Positions 11,840-25,880 of a stretch of 64,000 nt of DNA are shown here, one piece after another. Origin of the DNA: Drosophila pseudoobscura (Eukaryota > Arthropoda > Insecta > Diptera > Drosophilidae). The notes under the pieces are model-generated. The model had not been told where the DNA came from. It was given only the letters and a program-made list of their open reading frames with translations, and searched no databases. Made by a program: the position numbers and the translations under genes. Within the stretch, counting starts at the first letter, position 1. The number at the start of each line of letters is the position of its first letter. The stretch is taken from positions 21,700,001 to 21,764,000 of the forward strand of contig NC_046679.1 in the NCBI RefSeq assembly GCF_009870125.1, given 5' to 3'.

Positions 11840-14800
11840 ACTGACAAATATTGTTACTTATTAGAGATGAACCGTTCTTAACTGGAAGAGTTTATTTAAA
11901 GGCTAAGTTCAAAGTCTAAGAAAATTCCTTAAAGGTCCAGTTTAAGCTGTATTTCATAGATAAACAATCGCTGAGATGGCTCTGAGGCTATATATCGATA
12001 TATCATTAAATTGTGGAGCTTCAGCATCCGAAGCCGTCCAAATTATAGGATTTTGGTTTAGCAACAGCAATAGCAAGGTTTATTTCAAAGCACTGTTTCT
12101 ATCGCTTTTCATTTCAGTTTTCTATAATTGTTTGGGTTTAAGGGGGGACCTGCTCCCCTTAATATTTATTCCCGAGCAATTCAAGAGCATCTCCAGTGCG
12201 GCGCTTACTTAATCTCCCCTCAACCAACTCTCATCCCCCTAGTTGTTGTCTTATCTGCCGCTTTTGTTTTTGCGTTAGCAAAGAGCACACGGAGGGTTTT
12301 GTTTCAGGGGGGCTGGGAAACAGAGTTGACCCGACTCCGATATCTTTATGCTGGATGCAGACAGGACAGGCTAAACAATATGTGGATGGCCAATATTTTG
12401 ATAAGTGTAAGCAAAAATAAACAGGCCGTGAAGGGCAGGACAACCCGAGAACCCAAAAAAAACCGAAAACCAAAAAGTTGTGGAATCCTCGGCCCAAAGC
12501 AAACTGTAAGTCGAACCAAAAGAAAGTGGGAGGAAGAGATTTCTTTTTCCTCTCGATTGGACCAGCTCCAGTGCTGAGTAGTCTAGGGACATTGACCATT
12601 GTTAGGGAAAGTTTCAGACAGCAAACAGTTTTTTGTTTATGCGTACGAGTAGTCTGTCTCTCTGTGTCTCTGAGAGTGTCCCTATGGGAGGAGGTGTATG
12701 GCTTCTTGAGTGAACTACTTTGGTTTTTATAGCCAGCTTCAAAGCGCCATAGAAACAGGAATCATAAGGTGATAAGAGGGGAAATCCTGTTAAAAAGAGC
12801 ACAAATGGGAAGGGAAAACTGAGAGTCCTAGCATATACACATCTCCTTCCCGAAAGAAACAATTGATATTCCATTTCCGACTTGTTGGAGCTGCCTAAGT
12901 CGCAGTTCCGCTACTATTATTTGTCATGGTTGACAAACAAAATATAATTAGGCATTTGCTTTATTTGTTTCAATCTTGGCCACATAATATTATTATGCCA
13001 GGCGGCACTCGGGGCCACCGAATGCCCATGGCCATGGCCAACAGCCAGAGCTAATTTATTTAAGACGCCAGCAACATGGCCTTAATACGAGTATTTGCCC
13101 AGGCAAAGAGCAAAGGGCAAACTCGTGCCCCCCAAATTATTACTTGGTCACATATGTACTGCGCATATATCCGAACGAGTGCTGGAACATACTCGTATGT
13201 AAGTTCATCCAATGATTCTGGAAATAAACCGAAACACAAATTGAGCTGTAATCAAAAATACATTTTTCTTTAATTAGCTGTGAAATCGAAAGCGACGGGA
13301 GGAAGGGTGGGGTATGGTTGCAGGGAAAACTCCTGACAAAACCGTTAACATTTACACATCATTAGTACGAGAGCACGACGACCATCAGGCATTTACGATA
13401 TGTTGATTTTTTCGAGGAATCCAAGTACATTCTTCATATTACAAGTAGGCGTGCACTTGAAATTTAAAAAATGAAGGAGGCTCGAAGGGGGTACGCCCAT
13501 TGTTTGCATCCCCTAGGCACGGTTGATGGAGGGGAGAACTCAAGAAACTGGTTGGTCGACTAGGTTGTACCCTGCTTACAGCAGTTGGACGAAAACAAGC
13601 ATAGAACACGAATCATAAAAACCTTTTTCTCCACCTTGCCACCAGTACTCGCTGTGACACCCCTGTTTTGAAACCAGTTGGTCGGATGGAGAGTTTAGCA
13701 CTACCCCTGAGGGTGCCATATGCGAAATATTTGCATAAAAATAACACCAGCAACAATGCTGATGTCTCAGTTGAATGGTGATTTTGACTCCCACTCTGAA
13801 TGTGATTCTCAAAATTCCAAATTCCCCCGTTTGTATATCCCCCCTGTCTGTAAAACAGCCCCAGCCCAAACCAAAGGATTTTGCGGCTCAATAGCTTATA
13901 CCCGAAGGAGACGGAACAGACCGTAAAACGAAGGACTTGTTGATAGGATAGAGGGGTTGACCAACCATTACCAACAGCCAAACGAAATCAATTCGGATTT
14001 AAATGTATATTTTCCATAGCTAAGCCCGAAATGCTCCAGCAACTGGCTCCATGCCAAACACATACAAATTTATATATTTATATGTATAATGCACTTAAAT
14101 GTATATATATATATATTTGTGATTCTGATAGATGTGCGTCAATAACGCGAGCGCATACAAACGATTTCACTTCCAGTTGAATTCGGCAATCGAGCAATCA
14201 GCCAATGGCCCATCCAGATCCTCATGAAAATAGTTTTGCAAATCGAAAAACTTGATGCGTGTACGCGATGGCGGGGGGATTCGGGGCCATACTGGTACAC
14301 GTACAAACTGTGGCATAAATTGCGGTGGCATTGTTTGAAGTGCCAGCAGCCAGACTCAGAGTCGAACCCTGGCCAATGGCAACCAAATTCATGAGCCGCA
14401 AATTGTAGTTTCGCTGCAGCGAATGTGTCTATCAATGAATGGAGTAGCCATGGAAGCCAAGGGATGCATCAACGTTTGCGCTCTGAATATTTGACATTAT
14501 GTCACACGGACTCATAAATGTTCCACCTCAAATGGACTCCGTTCCCGTCCCCCACCACATCCTACTGCTGTGTTCTGCTGCTGACAATGATGGAATACTG
14601 TTTGATGTTTGATTGGTTTTGCTATTCGACTCGATGTGAGGGACACTGAGACGAGTACGAGCTGCTAGGGGTGAGGTGATGGGAGGTGGATTCTGTTGTT
14701 CAGGGGAGGAATACAAATGGTAAATATAAATAAACAAGCAACATTTTGGTGTCGGTGGGTGGATAATGATTGATTTCGGGCCCAAAAACGAAAGTGTTAA

Positions 14801-15971
14801 CTAAGCTCGGTCCCGTGGTTACGCCTGGCACTTCCAAGAGCATCGATAACAGTGTATCACATAACTTTAATCCAGATAATAAATCAGCCTAAAATATGGA
14901 AAATCTCACTTGAATATTTCGCTATAAATTCGAAGGTCTCTCGAAGATCGCTAAAGTGATCTGCATTTGCTTTGAGCATCGGTGGTATCATTGAACATCT
15001 TGAAATTATTACCAGAGCGAAAATGGGGCCTCCACTAAGTACTGGCGAACCCTCTGACTATTTTCAATACTTCGACTGATATTTCTTAAGCGATACTTTG
15101 AGGGTATAGTAAACTCCTCAAAACCTATAACAATTTAGTTGCTTTAAGTTCTCTCTCTCTCTCTGTTTATCTCTGTGAAACGTGTGGCCGGGCCTTTATA
15201 ATGATTACGAGAGTTCATGAAGTGCCACACGTCCACATTCAACCCCATCCTGGTAGCTCCTGAAACTATTTCACGCTAAAACCAAAAGCTAAACCTAAAT
15301 GCACATAAATCAAAAGCAAAAACTTTTGTTTTCAGTTATCACAAGCCATGCAGACACACAGATACGCACAGATACTTAGGTAAGATTTACATATAAATGC
15401 ATACATATATGTAAATGTATGTGAGTGTGTGCGTCTGACAAAACAGTTAGTTAGTTTATGCTGTTTTCTAAGAATTTTCAACTGGCGAAACACAAACAAA
15501 AGAAGATAGAAAATCCTCATTCAGTGGCCGAAGCTGTGTATACCCTTCCGTACAGTTTGCAATAAAAATGCTGACAATTATTGTCAATATTCTGAAGCTG
15601 AGTGGTTATTAAATTTCCTATAAGAATGGATCAAAAAGATGTTGCAAGCAAAATACGAGCCCCGATGCATTTCAAGTTAGATTGTTTTTATGGCATATAT
15701 GTACATGATATACTCACAAGTAGCAGTCCACTTTTTTTGATCACTTTTTAACTTTGTTACATACAAATTACATCTCGTCGACAGCTAATGATATACTATT
15801 ACAATTTCAAAGATTCTACTTATAAAAAATTCAGATTCTGATATAAAATATCGATAGACATGTGTGTGTACGTACACATGAGTATATATGCTGTTATAAA
15901 GTCTTAGACCTTGAAAAGTATAAGGTTTACTTCAGTTACTGTAAATAATCTATTATGTTCAATAAAATAAA
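11840..15971. other. Spacer between the HMG-box-like gene and its decayed copy
   Basis: I see no gene here. It contains a TATCGATA (DRE-type) octamer at 11993-12000 and another at 15849-15856, short CT runs near 15150-15165, and a TA-rich tract near 14100-14116. Frames of up to 149 codons (for example plus strand 12128-12577) lack any family signature. Confidence 0.5.
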
Positions 15972-16350
15972 TGTTAGAATTGTCCTTCCTAGATTCCCAA
16001 AATTGTCTGCTTTTTGTTAAAAAAGATGGATGGCGACATCAAAATGAACGACTGAGGCAAGGGCCCATCGACATCTCAATATTGGCTGACCCATCTACTA
16101 GTAATTCGAACAAGAATAAGCTGTGATAGCTGTCTGGTATTCCCACAACACGACTATCGTACAAGCATTTCGGGGAAGCCAGAATCTTAGTAGTTGAGGG
16201 GGCAGCCATTTGGAATTCAATATCTCTGGAAGAACATCAAAAGATTTTTTACCCTGACTTAAACTAAAAAAAAAAGACTAAAAAAAGGCTCAAGTTGCTT
16301 TGTGTCTTAAGGAGTGTACTACATATCACACGAATTTTATTCAATGTTTG
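15972..16350 (+). pseudogene. Decayed copy of the HMG-box-like gene
   Basis: This stretch aligns by eye to 11395-11840 in the same orientation and order: shared leader, matching ATG at 16026, the CTGGTATTC(T/C)CACAACACGACTA block, the TTACCCTGA block and the TTGCTTTGTGTCTTA end. It is disabled by a TGA at codon 10 (16053-16055), later stops and frame changes, and a deletion of several tens of bases in the box-coding part. The copy lacks a long added poly(A) tail and includes upstream sequence, so a DNA-level duplication is more likely than retroposition. Confidence 0.8.
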
Positions 16351-19300
16351 TTGAATGAGCCAGTACTATAAGTGTTTCACTCTTCCACTTTCATAGACTA
16401 AAACATAGACATTTGACTTTTCTAACTGACTATCTGTAAAAGCAGAGACAGCCGTATGGGAAAACTAATCACTGAGAGCTAGAGAGATTTTTGCGAAAGC
16501 TTTGCTTTCTCTGCGGCATAAAGAATTGTTGCACTTTTGAGATCCAATTTTGCTTGCTGGCTGTATGCGTTGTCACAAGTAGTGCCTCAGTCCTTCGACC
16601 AATAGGGTATCTCTCATGATATCTATGTCTTTGCAGCATAGTAAGAAAAGTTTAATGTCATAAGGCCATGATGCTGTGATATATATCGATATTAATGCTG
16701 CTCAAAAATATACAAATCTGTCTGTGTGCAATTCAAAATGATTTTATCTCAGCGTTACAAAAATCTCGCCAAACTTTTAATACCCTGCTCCAGTGTATGC
16801 CACACGTAAATCAACAACAGCCGCAGCAGCAGAAGCTCATCATAAAACTCATTTGGTTCAGCCAACCCCTTCAACTCTCTCCCTTACCGAAAAAGCACTT
16901 GGCCGAAACGGAGAGAGACTGCCAGAGCAATGCCAAAATGCTCATTTCGTTGTCCTTTTTCGTCTGTTTCCGTTCCATGACCACAAAAATGCCTTTTACA
17001 CACACACACAGAGAGACGAATGGAACCCAAATTAAGTACAACAAATGAGTTTGTAGGCCAATGCGGGAGTACAGGACGACGTATCGAGGCATGTACGCGT
17101 ATGTGTGGGGGGCTACGGGGTATATGGGCTGTCCCGGTCAATCCCAGATCCCAATGCCAGAGCAAACAAGGCAAGCAAAATAAATTTCCGTAATTGATGT
17201 TGCTAATTTGTCATTTTCCATGGCCATATCTCAGGCACATTTACAGGTGGTCCTGAGCCCCCCGTTGAGTGATATGTCTGTCCTGTCCTGGCCCTTGCTC
17301 CAAAGCCCACCAACTAGGCAAGGATCAGGGAGCTACTCTCTGGGGAGAGCAGCCAAACAAATTTGTTACGCCCGATGAAATTTTGATTCTAAAGCCGAGA
17401 CACGCGCCACCATAGCAGAGGATGTGCAAAAAAAGAGCGTAGAAATTTAATCGCATGCGCCAAATTAAACATCAAGAAAAAAATATGAAAAAATAAAGTA
17501 TTGAAAAAGGCAAGTTAATTTGTTTTTGGAAGCCAAGTCGAAGTTGAGGATACCCTTGAACGTTGATTAATTGAATAGTTCAATAATTATATCTGGAAAT
17601 TTAGAGATAAATCAATTTAAACTAGTTCTAGAAAATGGATATGGTGAAATGAAACTAAATAAAGGTACAGATTTTTATATTTATATATATTATATATTAT
17701 TATTTACAATTTACAAATTACAATTATATACAAATATTAACTATTATGAAAATTTATGTTATACAAAAATCAATCTGTCCAATATAGTTTATGAATAATA
17801 ATGCTCAAAATTATCAACATTTTCATTATTAACTTTTCTAAAATAAAACTAAAACGCCATTGAATTAAATAAATGAACAGATATAAACGAAACTTTAATT
17901 GATAACTTTATTATTGTCTTTGGAAATATATAATTAATCTATATGTAAATATTATTCAATATATATGTATTTCTTGCAACCAAATAGATCATAACAGAGT
18001 CGTCGCTGACTTGCATCTGCAGAAAAGTTATCAAGGCGCAGCATGAAATTTCTTGAGTAAATTTTCCTCGTAACTTTTTTCGCCCCTTCCCCCTTACTTT
18101 ACGGGACTGCTTGAGTGTTGAGCCTTGGCTGGGACAGCCCAAGGGATGCGGAAATGTGGTGGCACAATTAAAAGCCACGCCCCTACACCAAAAAACCCCG
18201 AAAACTTCTTGGGCGAAGAAGGACGAGGAAAAGGGTTCTGTTCCTCTAGCTCGCTGACGTTGGGTGTAATTAATTCGCTCTTCTCAAACATTTTACGCAC
18301 TGTTTGCTTGCCTTTTGTCTTTGGTGTAAGCACTCGCAGAGATCCTCATCCACGCTGACAACTTTAAGTCGAAAGTGGCCCGAAAAGAACTTCGGGCCGA
18401 AGAGAGCTCGAGCGCAACTCAATCAGCGAAAACTTAATGCCAAAGCAGCCAGAGATTCGCCCACAAAGTTATCTTGGCCTGCTCTGAATTATTGAGGAAA
18501 GTCCCGCCCAAACAAAGCATAAATAAACTAATTTAAGTTTTTCCTCTTTTGGCCGCCAGAAACACCAGAAATGAGTCTCGTTCTCGTTCTCTGTCTCTCT
18601 TTATGTCAGCTTTTTAAAGCACACTTTGTCGGCAGAGCCGAGAGTCCTGAGTTCCAGGTCCAAGCCGAGACTCGGCCAATTTGGCACGCAAAACAGATTT
18701 CTATGCGCTCTCCGTGAAGCCCCATCTTCATCATCATCCTCTGAAGAACCAGCAACAAATTCCTGATTCTAGCATAAATGTTAATATAAAAAAAAGTGTT
18801 CTTGGATATCAACATTTTGGCAAGTCCGGTTTTTTGTTTTCGTGCTTCTCTGGTGTATGCTGTCGGGGTGACGGGGCAACGTCAACGTCAACGCATTAGT
18901 GCGGCCAAGTCAAGACTCGGTTCAAAGTTCAACATTCCATCCGAGCGTAGGATTCTCGATGGCCTTCCTGTTCTGTCCGGCAAAAATTTGCATATTTGCG
19001 GTTGCGGTGTCCGCAACGCATGTGAAATGTTTTTCCGTTTCCACTTTTCTCCTCGGCTTTCTCCTCCTTCGCCCTTTTTCCGGGCTCGCTCTCACGTTTC
19101 TTGCGTGCGTGTGTGTGTTAGTGTGAAATTTAACGCCACTTTTTGTCGCATTTTTGGCCTCGGCTACTCCTCCACTCTTCTTCCATAATAGACTCTGCAT
19201 AGAAAATGAGACCAGTAATTTGATGGCACCACATTGTAGCCAAATATAGGCAACCTGTGGTGGGTCGTGGTTCGGGTCCGGCTGGACAGGATGGGACACT

Positions 19301-22300
19301 CCCTCTACCAGCTACATCTATATCAACGTCAGGGGGGAGGAGAGGATTTGTGTGGCTAACATTCGTGTGGCCAAATTTTTAGATAACATATCAAGGATGT
19401 TTGCTGGGGTATACATAGTTCATGACTTTGTTTGTGGCCAGACCCAAACAAAGAGACATGCAACCGTGACAGAGAATCTGATGGCTCTTGGACTGTGGAA
19501 ACTTTTGACAATAAATTTCTTACCAAGTTGAGTTCAGTGTTCTCTGTTTCAACACCAACTTCTCTTAAATGCGATATATTTTCAAATATATAAAAGTATT
19601 ACGTACGCGTGAACGTGGATGCTAAATATAGCAAGAACACCTTTGATATTTGATCGATAATTATCGATTAATTATAATTCTTTATTGATAGAAACAAATC
19701 GAATCGGATGTAAATATATTTTTCTCTGTGACTGTCAATTACGTAAGGGCGTGTTTGTCTCCGTTTCAATTGTCGTTGTTTGTTTCATTTATTTCGTGAT
19801 TGTGTTACACGTAATTGCGATAATTGTTGGATTCGTTCGTCTGTTCTTTCTACTTTACTATTTCTTACGAACACACAAATTGAACAAATTGATATTCTTA
19901 CTAATGGAAATAGGAATGAAAACCGTTCACAGTCCCAGTTACAATAAAAAACTTTACAATTGTGTGCGTATTAAAATGCATACACACCGAAATTTCGTCG
20001 TTTGATTTGACACAATAATACTTTTGAACATATTTTGAAGAAATATAATCTTGCTTTTTAAATCGGCATAACCAATATTAAGGGATTTTTAGCTACGACT
20101 GGCTTAAACAGAAGATAGAAGCTTTGCACGAGTAACATCACAAGACCAATACCATCGCCAAGTAAACTTTCACCTGCAACTGCCACCCATCTTCCAGCCT
20201 CCCCATGCCTAGCCAGTCCACGCACTTACACAGAGTTCGCGCTCAATCAACCCTGTCTTGAGCCCACTTAACACGCCCGCACCTCTTGCACTCGCACTGG
20301 CAACACTCGCTTTGATTTATTTGCCACTCCCCCGCGTCAGAGCAAGCGAGCACGCCATCCTCCCACCCTGCTCGACAATTGGCTTTGCGGCTACTTTGGG
20401 CCTACACTACCATGTAATTCCATGAGTGGGTGTGCTCTTCGGTGTGTTTCTCTTTGTGTGTGTGTGTTTGCACGTGTCAACAGTTTGGCAAAATGTCCAA
20501 CGCTGCGTATACGCAATGTGCCGGGAGTTTCTTGTATGTATTTAAGCCTAAATTATTAACCGAAAGGCAGGAGCCGCAATGCCCATGCCCCTGCCCCTGC
20601 CTCGTCCCTCGTTCAGGCACAAACAATATTGCTTTCCCATAAACGAGCACTTGCAACTATCACAGACACATGCACACGAAATACAAATACAAACAGGGAA
20701 CACACACCCAGTCACACTCTCATAAAAGCAAAATGGGTCGCAGCAGCAATTTCATGAGTCATTTAACCGAGTTGTGCGATGCGATGTGAGCGAGAGGGCA
20801 ACTGAAAAGAAATGAGAAAATGAGAAGCGTCACAAGAAGGATCGATGAATGTTTCGGGGGGCTGGTTCCTATAGTCGTATGGCACATGATTATGTTTATG
20901 AAACCCTGTCTCTGTATGTCCTCGTATGTGTGTAATTGGACATTCATGCTGTTGAAGTGCGCACAAAAACATAAACACAAAATCGAAACGGAAAAGCAGA
21001 GATATCTTTGAAGTGGCGAAGAATGATGTACCCTTGAATATCGCTCGGTGCCAAGAAAGCTATCTATCGATAATGGTAATTGTCAAGGAGATACTCGAAT
21101 AAACGTACTTTAAAAAGTTTCCAAACCTCCATTTTGTATCAAACATCCGGTCAAGCCGTAATACCCGTCTCGAAGGGTGTACAAAAATAAAAACTTGCAA
21201 CGGATGCGAATGGCCAATGTCGGACGGACCCCCTCCATGCCTTAGCCTTTACAAAAATGAGCAAAAATGTGCGTGTGTGTGTGTGTGCTCATAAATACAA
21301 ACAAGAGACCGGACCGAAGAGCATACGGGGGAAAACGGAAACACGCAACATTCACATCCGCATTTGCCTTTAATCTGAACCGCATTTTGACATGGCTGCT
21401 GAATCCAGATCGAGCCAGATACAGCGGGGATGCCAGGACTGACCCAAAAGTGCGGAAATTAAAACATATGTATTTATAGCACACACATGGGCTCTCGTAT
21501 CTCTCCATCTAACTGCAACAGGGAAGAGTACCGACAGATGAAGAACAAGAACACTTTGCTTCGGGCTTAAAACTGACCCCTATTTCGGGCGAAAAACCTT
21601 TATGCTCACAACAATAGCAACAGCCGCAGCAGCAACAACTGGGACCACAAAATGTGTATCTATAGGGGAGTGTTGGAAGTAAAATGCAAGCAATTACAAG
21701 TGTAGGCTGATATTAATTGCATGCAACCAACTGATAACGAAAGTATGCAGCGGAAAAGTGGGTAAATACACATGAAATATTAATTAAAACAAGAAAACAT
21801 GAGCTAAGTGATACAAGAATTAATCATTCACTCTTCAAAATAGACTTCATTTGGATTTTGCCAACATCTTAGACATTTTCCATTAATGTTTGGCATTCTT
21901 TTATTCAAAACTATTTGTACAAATAGTCTTTCTATTTATTTGTGCAAAATATTGATCGTTTCAAAATATTTGGTAAGCATTTCATTGAGCAATTCTGGGT
22001 TTCAGATATTTAGTTGATATTTATAATCATTTTGTTAAATTATTCCGTTTCTCTTTATTTGTAAGGAATATTCCAAATATTTAAAAGAGAGTGCTCGAAC
22101 TTCATTTAACATACGTATCTGTTTGGAAGTTTTTAATATTTTCTCTCCTCGCAATATTCCATGTACGAGTATAGCTGTCTTTAAACATTTTCTTCCCCTT
22201 AATTTTTTTTCATAAATTTTGTATTCGAGAGTAGTCGAACTTCATCAATGTTTGGCAACAAAATGTGGGTTCCCTGCTCAACTACAACTTTTTACTTTAG

Positions 22301-25300
22301 TATGGTAGAGCTAGTCCTGCTCCTCCTACAGGACTACATCCGGCTCCACCACTGAAGAGGCTAAAACTTTTCATTCCCAAAAAAAAAAAACGAACAGAAA
22401 AGAACTAACGAAACGATTGCATTTGGACTAGGCCACACAAGAGGAGCCCAGGAGAAGGCCCAAGTGCTGGTCAAGTTGAGACCGCTTTATTCCTCTCTTG
22501 GCCATTTTGTTGTTGGTTGCAATAATCCGATCCGCTTTGCCCCAGGACCCAACCAAAAGGAGATGCAGCACCAGCTGCTGCTGCTCGATGGCTAGAGCTA
22601 AGTGCTTGTAAAATTACTGTTTGTGGATTTTCAACTGGAAATTAATTTGCAGTAAGAGGTAGAGTTATTAAAAAAAAAGTATGAAAGACAGACTGAAGAC
22701 TGAAAGACATTCGTAGTTGTGATTAAAAGAAGACCTGAGTGAGTCAGCAAAAGCAATCAAAAAATGAATTAAAGAAATATTTTTTATTGAAAAACATGCA
22801 AACACTTTGAAAGGTTTATAGTATGCTTCACTTCTCAAAAGCACATATTTTAAATGTTGTATATTTTAGTTGCATATATGATCATAGCATACTCGTAGTT
22901 AAAAAATGTAAATCTTTTAGGACAACTAGAAAACATGTATTTCTTTCACTCCGAAGAGGTTACCCAAGCCAAAATCTAGTTCGCTAGAAGTCATACAGGT
23001 CAATAGATTTTCCTGACCCTTCTTTACGCCACAAACGAACCTCAACCACCCTCGCATTGCTATCCACTTAAGCCGCATTGCGGCTAATCCGAAAAAACAG
23101 CTTACCGTATTAAGTATACGACGTGAGGGCCAACGACCGCTCCGCTGCGAATACCAAAACAAACCGAGCGTATTCCGTTCATTGTGATGTGTGTGTATGT
23201 GTGTTTTTCTTTTTCTTCCTGCTCTATAATTTCATTTTAATATGGGAAGAAATTTCTCTCTGGCTGTTGGCTACCCTTTTTTCTCTGGCCTGACTTCGAG
23301 TTCTGGCAAAAGTTTTAATTTAATTATAGTTCCATTTGTGGGTACTGCACATATGCGGGATGGCAGGAGAATCGGGGGAGGGGTTTTCGAACAGACACGC
23401 ATAAGACTTTGCGGATTATGGGCGGTAATAAATGTCGGTACACACGTAAGCAACTGAGCAAGCCTTTGTATTTGTTCAACCATACATACATATGAATACC
23501 CATACGATCCGCACACACAGAGCGGCACTTAAACCAATAGAGTTGAACGTTGCAGTTTTCATGCTGCAATAGGAGACCCAGCATAGTCCAAAGTTTCCTC
23601 CTCTTATATATACAAACATACATATGTACATATATGTATATATACATGTATATGTATATGCACTCTTTTTCAATGCTGATTATCTTTGGACTGCTCAGCT
23701 GGGCGAAAAATCTAATAAAATATTTTTCGGGTGAGGGTGGATTGTGCTTTGCCGGACTTGGTAGATGGTAATCGGAGTGGGAAAAACCACCAGTTTGGCC
23801 TTAATTAAGCAATGGCCTGGCCTGAATCAATATGCTGAGTGATGGCTTTTATAATAAATTCTCGTATGCACATATATATTTATGGCAAATTAAAGAAACC
23901 ACACGACCGACTCGTCCTTGCTCTATTTATTAACGCACGGGTTTCCCGGTCTCCTTGTCACTGATTTATTACAAGTGGCTGCTGTAACAATTCAATAACT
24001 TTTCGGCCAAAAAAAGCCGCAAAGAACTGAGTATCCTAAAGAGAAACGAACACACTCAGAGAGAGAGAGAGAGACATAGAGAAAAGGGGAGAGTGGTGCC
24101 AAAATGTATTACGGCCATAAACTGCAGCAGCATCGGCAGCAGGCAACACCCATCGGCAGGGAACAACAAGAGTTTACACACATCCCCTGTGTGGCAGCTG
24201 TTTTTTTGGGGCTGGGGCTGGGACCAATTGACCGACTGACTGATGACGGGGCCTTTCAGTAAGGGACCCACACTCTTGACGCTTTTTGTTGGCTGATATT
24301 TGCATATGGATTTTGTGGGTGAACTATGGGGAGCCGCTGTATATAAAATGGATATGGTTACGTCACCTTGGCATCAAATACATAAATTTTAAGCTATGTG
24401 AGTGATTTCTATGATCTCCTTGGAATGTCCCTTTCCATTTACTTACGGTAATCAAACTACAACCGCATTTCCATGAAAGTGGTGTTTCATTTTGTCCCTA
24501 AATTTTCCATCTTTCTCTTTTCTTATTCGAAAATATAGACTCGTAATGGTCACTTTGTATGCTATAACATTGATCCATCATTTTTATTATCATTGGATCC
24601 GTTCAGATCCATTCAAATACCATTCTAGTTAGCTGTAGTTTCAGTAATATGATCTATTGTAACCATCCTTGAATGGCATTTCCTACATTCCCACTCCATC
24701 ATTGACTGATTACTCCTCTAAAGCTGCTGCCTGCTGTCAATTGAATTGTCGGAAAACGGTTTGATTGATGCCACGATTAATTGTTTGAGCTGCTAAAGTA
24801 AATTAGCTTCAAACCGAGCACCACACCACACTACACCACATCCATCCCATTTAGAGACCACATTTAGTTGTTGCCAGTAGCGTATAGGTCGCACATTGCG
24901 CAACAGCCATAAACAGCCTATTAACACCTAGAGTACCATAGAACTGGCGCATTATATGTACTCCCCCATCTACTTACCCTCCTCACATCCATCCCAAACG
25001 AACCATATACATATGTACGCAGAGCAACCCAAAACTATCTCATTCCATTCCGCCATCCAATTGCAATTTGCTGCTGCAGCACTCGAGAGTGCCAAATTAC
25101 ACATGGAAATGTATAGAGAGCAGGTTGAGAGCAGGTCGAGCAGCAGGAGAGGTTTTAAGGGGGGGAAAACTCATGCATAAAGGAGAGGGAATTATATAGC
25201 CTGGACATAATATATGAAACATTATGATGCCGCTTGTACTCGACACGACAGCAGCAGCAGCACGAAAACTTTCGCCAACATAAAACAATAAAAGTTTTTC

Positions 25301-25880
25301 GCTTATTGCCCACTTGTCCTTGAGTGGTTTTGCATAAAGTCCGACCGACCCACTGTCCCCGGCCCAATATCACCATGGAATATCGCACTGAATATCCGTA
25401 CAGCCCTCCTTCAGTTCTCTTCCTTGCATTCAACGTAAAACTTTTCGTCAATAAAATATATGTACCTTCCAGTGTCCATTAGAACTGACTGGGGCTGATT
25501 GCTGAGAGGGAGGACGGTTTGGCGGTGGATTGGAGGCCTTATGTATTGATTTTCCATCAGCGTGCGCTCAACTGTTTGACTATGTGCTAATATATATTAA
25601 AAAATGAAAACGGCAACGTAAGGGCGCCAAAAGTATCGTAATGGGCAAAACAGCATAGCAGGATAGAGTTATCGCAGAACAGAGGTCTACGTATATACAG
25701 GGAAATCTACATCATGTTAGTCAAGTAAGTGTGTGTGTAATGTGCTGCAAGGATTGGCATTCATTATGCCTCCCAGTGGGCAGGCATACACGTCGTATGA
25801 TTAATCTCATTTCATTATGTTATCGCTTATGTTACATCTTCTAGGCAGCTCTCTCGCTCTCTCCTTCTCACTCACTTACT
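16351..25880. other. Non-coding region, no gene recognised
   Basis: No credible gene. TATCGATA octamers lie at 16684-16691 and 21065-21072. A GA run lies at 24058-24074. A TA/CA-rich near-palindrome lies around 23605-23660. The plus-strand frame at 19685-20005 would encode a hydrophobic 100-residue peptide but has no ATG start, only TTG, and no recognisable family. Confidence 0.5.
24058..24074. repeat. GA microsatellite
   Basis: A short uninterrupted GA run, a potential GAGA-factor binding site. Confidence 0.7.

Noticed and set aside
19685..20005. Hydrophobic 106-codon plus-strand frame
   Set aside because: Begins with TTG rather than ATG in a eukaryotic setting, and T-rich DNA gives hydrophobic peptides by chance.
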